From Phycisphaerae bacterium (GTDB taxonomy: Bacteria; Planctomycetota; Phycisphaerae; Phycisphaerales; SM1A02): a DNA stretch of 11,836 nucleotides. Location of the stretch: contig PAAB01000060.1 of the NCBI GenBank assembly GCA_002591705.1, positions 4,038 to 15,873 of the forward strand, in the 5' to 3' direction. How positions within the stretch are numbered: the stretch's first letter is position 1; each line of letters begins with the position of its first letter. The notes beneath the pieces were generated by a model. That model saw only the letters and a list, made by a program, of their open reading frames with translations. It made no database searches and had not been told where the DNA came from. Both the position numbers and the translations under genes were made by a program. Below, in pieces: positions 8,050 through 11,836 of this stretch.

Positions 8050-8061
8050 AAGTTAACTTTT
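8048..8061. repeat. Perfect 14-bp palindrome flanked by GACTGC direct repeats
   Basis: AAAAGTTAACTTTT is fully self-complementary. GACTGC occurs on both sides, at 8041-8046 and 8066-8071. The element overlaps the -35 box of the DUF1232-like gene, so it could be an operator for a dimeric regulator. The region is A/T-rich, which makes such palindromes easier to meet by chance. Confidence 0.4.
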
Positions 8062-8094
8062 TTCCGACTGCTGCTGTCTGCAAAAATATTTTAC

Positions 8095-9543
8095 TCAGGG
8101 CAAAACACCGGGGACCGCGAGATCAATCGCATACAGTCCCTGATGCGCGGTGATAAACAACGTCTTGTGGTTCGGTCCCCCGAACGTGCAGTTGGCCGTG
8201 CCTTCCGGAACGGGAATCACAACCCGCTGCTCCCCATCGGGCGCAAAGACCACCACCCGCGGCCCACCGGTGCAGTAAAGATTACCGAGCACATCCATGG
8301 TCATCCCGTCGACTGCCATGTCGGCAATTTTTTTTATCGGCTCAAGCGACCCATCCTCTTCTACTCGGTAGGCGATCACGGTTTTGGCCCCGTTGTCGGC
8401 CACATACAAAATTGATTTGTCGGGCGAGAATATCAGGCCGTTCGGGCGGACCATGTTATCGATCACCCGTCGCAACTCTCCCCCACGCGGCAAATAATAA
8501 ACGCCTTCAACCTGCATCTCCATATCGTTACGGTCACCGTAACGCGGATCGGTAAAATAGATACCCCCTTTGCCGTCGAGTACCAGATCATTCGGACTAT
8601 TGAGTCGCTTGCCGTCGAAACGATCAGCCAGAATAATTTTTTCTGTTCCCATTTTGCGGGTCAGTTGGCGATTACCCCCTTCGCAAATCAGCAGCGCACC
8701 ACTCGGAGCAAACATTAAACCATTGGCTCTGCCGCTCGCTTCGATTGCGATACTTATCTCGTTGGTCGCAGGATCGAAAACATGAACTTTTTCGTTTGGA
8801 ATGTCGCTGAAGAAAATTCGGCCGTCCGGCGCTTCGGCCGGGCCCTCGGTGAAGCGAAAACCGTCGGCTACTTTCCGCACCGTCGCGCCTTCGGGGACTA
8901 CCCCATTGATGGGCTGCAGACGGATATTTCGCCAACGAACCTCCAATGGTCGCCGCTCATCACCCACCCCGTGGACCTGCAAGCCGATGAAACCCTTTGG
9001 GGTTTCAGAATCAAGGAGGTGGGCGGCTGGAACTCCGTTTAGATAGGTTTGAATCGAATCACCGATGGCAACAATTCGTAATTTGTTCCAGTGCCCTGCC
9101 CGAAAGGCATAGCGAGCCGCGGTGTTCTCTGCCAGTGAGGCAAGCCAGCCGCGACGGCCCTCATCGTAGATGCCTCCGGTCCATCCACGGTCGGATGGGT
9201 CGATCTCGACCTGATAACCGTGGACACGACCATCATTATATTCCGGCAAACTATTACTGCGAATCTGAACACCGCTGTTAAGTAACGGATCAACTTTAAA
9301 TTCGATTTCCAACTCAAAATCGTCCCAATGTTTTTCTGTGCAAAGAAACGTGTTCGGTGTGTTCGGTGCACTTGTGCCCACAATCGCACCGTCTTCAACC
9401 CTGTAATTCGCTTCTCCACCCCGCTGCCGCCATCCATTGAGCGATTTTCCATCGAACAGTTCGATCCACTCGGCGGATAGAAAGCTCGGCAAAAGACAAA
9501 GTACATCAAAAACGAGTAAAAAAAACAAATCCCGATTCTGCAT
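8095..9543 (-). CDS. Secreted DUF1080 (3-keto-disaccharide hydrolase-like) / SMP-30 gluconolactonase fusion
   Basis: A 482-residue exported protein. Residues 1-24 are a signal peptide (hydrophobic core FFLLVFDVLCLL, likely cleaved after SFLSA). Residues about 26-211 form a DUF1080 domain (concanavalin-like fold; some members hydrolyse 3-keto-glycosides): LFDGKSLNGW at 29-38, EIEFKV, NSGVQIRS at 89-96, GYQVEID at 109-115 and HWNKLRIVAIG. Residues about 218-478 form an SMP-30/gluconolactonase beta-propeller, with the probable metal ligands E233 (FTEGP), N318 (NSPND), N368 (RPNG) and D412 (VDG) all in place. A secreted enzyme combining glycoside cleavage with lactone hydrolysis would suit oxidised sugar breakdown, but no activity can be proved here. 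ATG start by position of the signal peptide; no good ribosome site is seen. It follows the DUF58 gene by about 98 nt on the same strand, so it may be transcribed separately. Bifunctionality is inferred. Confidence 0.9.
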   Translation of the reverse strand: MQNRDLFFLLVFDVLCLLPSFLSAEWIELFDGKSLNGWRQRGGEANYRVEDGAIVGTSAPNTPNTFLCTEKHWDDFELEIEFKVDPLLNSGVQIRSNSLPEYNDGRVHGYQVEIDPSDRGWTGGIYDEGRRGWLASLAENTAARYAFRAGHWNKLRIVAIGDSIQTYLNGVPAAHLLDSETPKGFIGLQVHGVGDERRPLEVRWRNIRLQPINGVVPEGATVRKVADGFRFTEGPAEAPDGRIFFSDIPNEKVHVFDPATNEISIAIEASGRANGLMFAPSGALLICEGGNRQLTRKMGTEKIILADRFDGKRLNSPNDLVLDGKGGIYFTDPRYGDRNDMEMQVEGVYYLPRGGELRRVIDNMVRPNGLIFSPDKSILYVADNGAKTVIAYRVEEDGSLEPIKKIADMAVDGMTMDVLGNLYCTGGPRVVVFAPDGEQRVVIPVPEGTANCTFGGPNHKTLFITAHQGLYAIDLAVPGVLP

Positions 9544-9642
9544 GGTGAGTCGCCGTTTCTGAGAACAATGTGATGTTAGATAACCTTAATGCATTACCTG
9601 GTCCTGGTAACGCTTCAAAATGGGTACCACAAGCAGACAAGA

Positions 9643-10539
9643 TTAACAACGGGCGCGACGTTGGGTGAGATATTCCGTGAGTGCTTTATCAAAGGCCATA
9701 CTTGTATCGAGCGGAACGTAGTCGACTCCTACCTGGGTCAACTGATCGCGAAAATGCTCGCGAAAAGATTCGACTTCCGCCAGATAGTCCTGTCGAAAAC
9801 CGGTGGCATTCACTTCCATTCGCTCAGCCGTCTCAGGCTCTTCAAACTCGATCATACCGTCAAAGGGAAATGCGATCTCCGCCTCATCCATGATATGAAA
9901 TAAAATTACATCGTGGCCCCCATGCCGTAAGCGATGCAACGCTTTCATAATTTGCTCCGGTTCACCGAACAGATCGGTGAATAGCATGACGAGACTTCGC
10001 TGCTTGAGCATCGCTGCAATCTGTTCAACACTTTGTGCAATATTGGTTCCGCCCGTCGGTTGTAGCCGAGCAAGCACGGAGAGAATATTTCCCAATTGTG
10101 CCCGCTTCGAGCGAGGTGGAAGACTGTCACGAATTTTTTCGTCAAACGTAATCAGCCCGACGGGATCCTGCTGATGGATCATAAGATAAGCCATGGCCGA
10201 GGCCAGACAGATCGCATATTCAAATTTGTTGAGTTCTTGGCGATAGGTGTAAGCCATTGATCGGCTCAAATCCATCACGAGGTAGCCGAAAATGTTTGTC
10301 TCAGCCTCAAATTTTTTCACATAATATTTATCGGTCTTGGCAAAGAGCGACCAGTCGATGTCGGCCGGATTATCGCCCGCGGTATATTTTCGATGCTCAC
10401 TGAACTCGACCGAAAAACCCTGAAACGGACTAGCATGCATGCCTTGCAGAAAACCTTTGACGATAAACTGCGCACGCAGATCAAGACGACTGATCTGTCG
10501 AATGACCTCGGGTTTTAGATACTGTTCGGCGTTAGACAC
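9643..10539 (-). CDS. DUF58 domain protein (MoxR-associated, vWA-like)
   Basis: A protein of about 298 residues from the GTG used here. The DUF58 core is clear: GFSVEFSEHRKYTAGDNPAD, then DIDWSLFAKTDKYYVKKFEAET (roughly residues 42-81), followed by a von Willebrand A-like fold beginning with the metal-site motif DLSRS. There are no membrane segments. DUF58 proteins pair with MoxR ATPases and are thought to act with them in protein complex assembly or stress tolerance. Start: a TTG at 10560 would add seven residues, but its GAGG site is 14 nt away, whereas GTG at 10539 has GAGG 5 nt upstream, so GTG is preferred. The gene follows moxR by about 54 nt. The vWA, TPR and membrane Bat proteins often found next to this pair are absent; a DUF1080/SMP-30 gene follows instead. 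Confidence 0.92.
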   Translation of the reverse strand: MSNAEQYLKPEVIRQISRLDLRAQFIVKGFLQGMHASPFQGFSVEFSEHRKYTAGDNPADIDWSLFAKTDKYYVKKFEAETNIFGYLVMDLSRSMAYTYRQELNKFEYAICLASAMAYLMIHQQDPVGLITFDEKIRDSLPPRSKRAQLGNILSVLARLQPTGGTNIAQSVEQIAAMLKQRSLVMLFTDLFGEPEQIMKALHRLRHGGHDVILFHIMDEAEIAFPFDGMIEFEEPETAERMEVNATGFRQDYLAEVESFREHFRDQLTQVGVDYVPLDTSMAFDKALTEYLTQRRARC

Positions 10540-10593
10540 AGTTGCCTCGCGATCCGACAAACAAGTGAAATTTGCCTCGGACTAGCCGACGCT

Positions 10594-11646
10594 TTAAGGG
10601 AGAACGCCCGGCCCCTTATCAAATTTGGGAATTTCTGGCGTCGCCACGTCCGCGAGTAAACGATTCAACAGATCTTCGGTCGACATGCCCTCGGCCTGTG
10701 CTTGAAAATTCGTGCTGACTCGATGTCGTAATACCGGAATGGCCACTTTCTGTATATCTTCCACTGCGACAGAAAAACGACCATTCATTGCGGCGATCGC
10801 CTTGCCACCTTGAATGAGAAACTGACCAGCGCGTGGGCCGGCACCCCAATCCACCAGATCACGAACATACTCCGGGGCTGATGAATCTCGAGGTCGTGTA
10901 GCACGAACCAAACGCGAAACATATTGAATGATGTATTCGCTTACTGCCACCGAGAACACTAACTTTTGCACATTCAAAATTGCCTTTGCCGACAAAATTT
11001 TACGGACCTCGGGATTTTCATGCCGGGTGGTTTGAGAAAGAATTTTTTCCTCCTCGTCGGCGGTCGGATAACCTACTTTGATATTGAACATAAATCGATC
11101 CAGTTGCGCCTCAGGCAACGGATAGGTTCCCTCTTGCTCGATAGGATTCTGCGTTGCAATTGTAAAAAAAGGTGCCGGCAAATCATACGTTTTTTGACCC
11201 ACCGTTACCTCGCGTTCCTGCATTGCCTGCAACAGCGCTGCCTGCGTTTTCGGGGGAGTTCGATTGATTTCGTCCGCCAACAGGATGTTGGTAAATATAG
11301 GCCCTTCCACGAACCGAAAGTTGCGTCGTCCGGACTCATCTTCTTCTAGGACATTGGTACCCGTAATATCGGAGGGCATTAAATCGGGTGTAAATTGAAT
11401 CCGTTGAAACTGGATATCAAGAATCCGAGCAAGAGTACTGACCATCAGCGTTTTCGCGAGGCCAGGCACACCCTCCAGGAGACAGTGTCCGCGCGTAAAA
11501 ATGGCGGCAAATATCTGCTCGATCACCTCATGCTGCCCCACAATTACTTTCTGGAGTTCGTCCTGCATCACCTTCCGATGGTGGCTGAACTCCTGCAGCA
11601 CATCGCCGAGGCTCTTTTGTTTGCCGGTTGCTGTTTGCTGGTTCAT
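10594..11646 (-). CDS. MoxR-family AAA+ ATPase
   Basis: A 350-residue cytoplasmic AAA+ ATPase of the MoxR branch, chaperone-like machines that work with vWA/DUF58 proteins. Visible elements are Walker A GVPGLAKT (59-66), Walker B with ADEINR (124-129, catalytic D125/E126), sensor 1 ATQNP (164-168), the LPEAQLDRF segment (177-185) and the C-terminal lid with PEYVRDLVDWGAGPRAGQF. All ATPase residues are intact. The frame stays open up to 11712, but ATG at 11646 is chosen because GGGGGAGGG ends 6 nt upstream, the protein lines up with the family from there, and the longer version would run through the likely promoter at 11684-11712. It is the first gene of a moxR-DUF58 operon. Which process it serves is not evident from the neighbours. 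Confidence 0.94.
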   Translation of the reverse strand: MNQQTATGKQKSLGDVLQEFSHHRKVMQDELQKVIVGQHEVIEQIFAAIFTRGHCLLEGVPGLAKTLMVSTLARILDIQFQRIQFTPDLMPSDITGTNVLEEDESGRRNFRFVEGPIFTNILLADEINRTPPKTQAALLQAMQEREVTVGQKTYDLPAPFFTIATQNPIEQEGTYPLPEAQLDRFMFNIKVGYPTADEEEKILSQTTRHENPEVRKILSAKAILNVQKLVFSVAVSEYIIQYVSRLVRATRPRDSSAPEYVRDLVDWGAGPRAGQFLIQGGKAIAAMNGRFSVAVEDIQKVAIPVLRHRVSTNFQAQAEGMSTEDLLNRLLADVATPEIPKFDKGPGVLP

Positions 11647-11683
11647 CAGAACCCTCCCCCTTTCTCTGCGGTATCCCGCCCTT

Positions 11684-11712
11684 ATTCTATCTGGGCTGCG
11701 TGTTAACAGCAA
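11684..11712 (-). promoter_or_regulatory. Sigma70-like promoter for the moxR-DUF58 operon
   Basis: On the minus strand TTGCTG (3 of 6) at 11707-11712, a 17-nt spacer, and TAGAAT (5 of 6) at 11684-11689. Predicted start near 11677 gives a leader of about 30 nt that includes the strong ribosome site of moxR. Confidence 0.5.
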
Positions 11713-11728
11713 CGCAAACCGGTTCAGA

Positions 11729-11757
11729 TTGCCGCATCCGGTTGGGCCCTTTAAGAT
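11729..11757 (+). promoter_or_regulatory. Candidate promoter for the right-edge gene
   Basis: TTGCCG (4 of 6) at 11729-11734, a 17-nt spacer and TAAGAT (4 of 6) at 11752-11757. It points to the reading frame opening at 11791 and would leave a leader of about 27 nt. Moderate match; supported mainly by its position. Confidence 0.35.
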
Positions 11758-11790
11758 GGGAGAGTACGATCGACCGTAACGGCTAATTTT

Positions 11791-11836
11791 ATGATCCGAT
11801 CAAATCGAATGCTGCTTAAATGCCTTCTCATACTGT
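11791..11836 (+). CDS. Possible start of a secreted or membrane protein (cut by window edge)
   Basis: An ATG at 11791 opens a frame that stays open for the 15 codons to the edge: MIRSNRMLLKCLLIL. Two arginines and a lysine followed by a hydrophobic run, with a cysteine, look like the beginning of a signal peptide. A candidate promoter lies upstream, and the arrangement is divergent from moxR. There is no clear ribosome site, and a second ATG at 11809 is an alternative start. The fragment is far too short to name. Confidence 0.35.
   Translation, partial: MIRSNRMLLKCLLIL

Noticed and set aside
9039..9509. A 156-codon minus-strand frame
   Set aside because: It is an alternative frame inside the DUF1080/SMP-30 gene, with no recognisable domain.
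9594..9610. TTACC-TGGTCCT-GGTAA inverted repeat between the DUF58 and DUF1080 genes
   Set aside because: Only a 5-bp stem and no T-run, so there is not enough to call a terminator or operator.
11647..11712. N-terminal extension of MoxR by 22 residues
   Set aside because: It would cross the likely promoter and the strong ribosome site that serves the ATG at 11646, and the extra residues do not resemble the family.
1..11836. Mobile elements, CRISPR array, toxin-antitoxin or defence system
   Set aside because: No transposase, integrase, spaced repeats, or defence-type domains were seen on either strand; every long frame is explained by a housekeeping or accessory metabolic gene.

Overview
The window looks like a chromosomal housekeeping segment from a member of the Planctomycetota (PVC group), probably a pirellula- or planctomyces-like lineage of moderate GC. 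The pointers are a secreted DUF1080 (3-keto-disaccharide hydrolase) plus SMP-30/gluconolactonase fusion, a divergent Nramp-like transporter, a TrxB with an extra segment, a MoxR-DUF58 pair, and short loosely packed operons with several non-ATG starts. This placement is an inference from gene content; no rRNA or marker phylogeny is available here.

Layout, left to right. (1) A minus-strand operon runs from about 3420 to beyond the left edge: thioredoxin reductase (TTG start), a divergent Nramp-family transporter, and the N-terminal third of asparaginyl-tRNA synthetase cut by the window edge. It has a good sigma70-like promoter at 3394-3421. (2) Divergently, a single plus-strand CstA carbon-starvation/peptide transporter occupies 3505-5454, with a small hairpin in its leader. 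(3) Convergent with it is a minus-strand pair, an FHA-domain protein followed by proA, under a strong promoter at 7519-7548. (4) A plus-strand tRNA-Arg(UCG) gene with its own promoter and a structured leader lies at 7639-7712. (5) A small DUF1232-like membrane protein (minus) sits just past it, and its promoter overlaps a perfect 14-bp palindrome. (6) The secreted DUF1080/SMP-30 fusion protein (minus) follows. (7) A DUF58 protein and a MoxR AAA+ ATPase (both minus, moxR first) form an operon with a promoter at 11684-11712. (8) At the right edge a plus-strand reading frame opens divergently from moxR with a signal-peptide-like N terminus.

Taken together the genes cover translation (asnS, tRNA-Arg), thiol redox (trxB), metal or solute transport, peptide/pyruvate uptake (cstA), proline synthesis (proA), sugar catabolism outside the cytoplasm (DUF1080/SMP-30) and a MoxR-type chaperone module. 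I found no mobile element, CRISPR array, phage gene or defence system, and no gene-free stretch exceeds 300 bases. The points most worth a second look are the Nramp-like protein, which lacks both signature metal-binding motifs and carries an extra hydrophilic segment; the extra segment in TrxB; the DUF1080/SMP-30 fusion; and the FHA gene coupled to proA.
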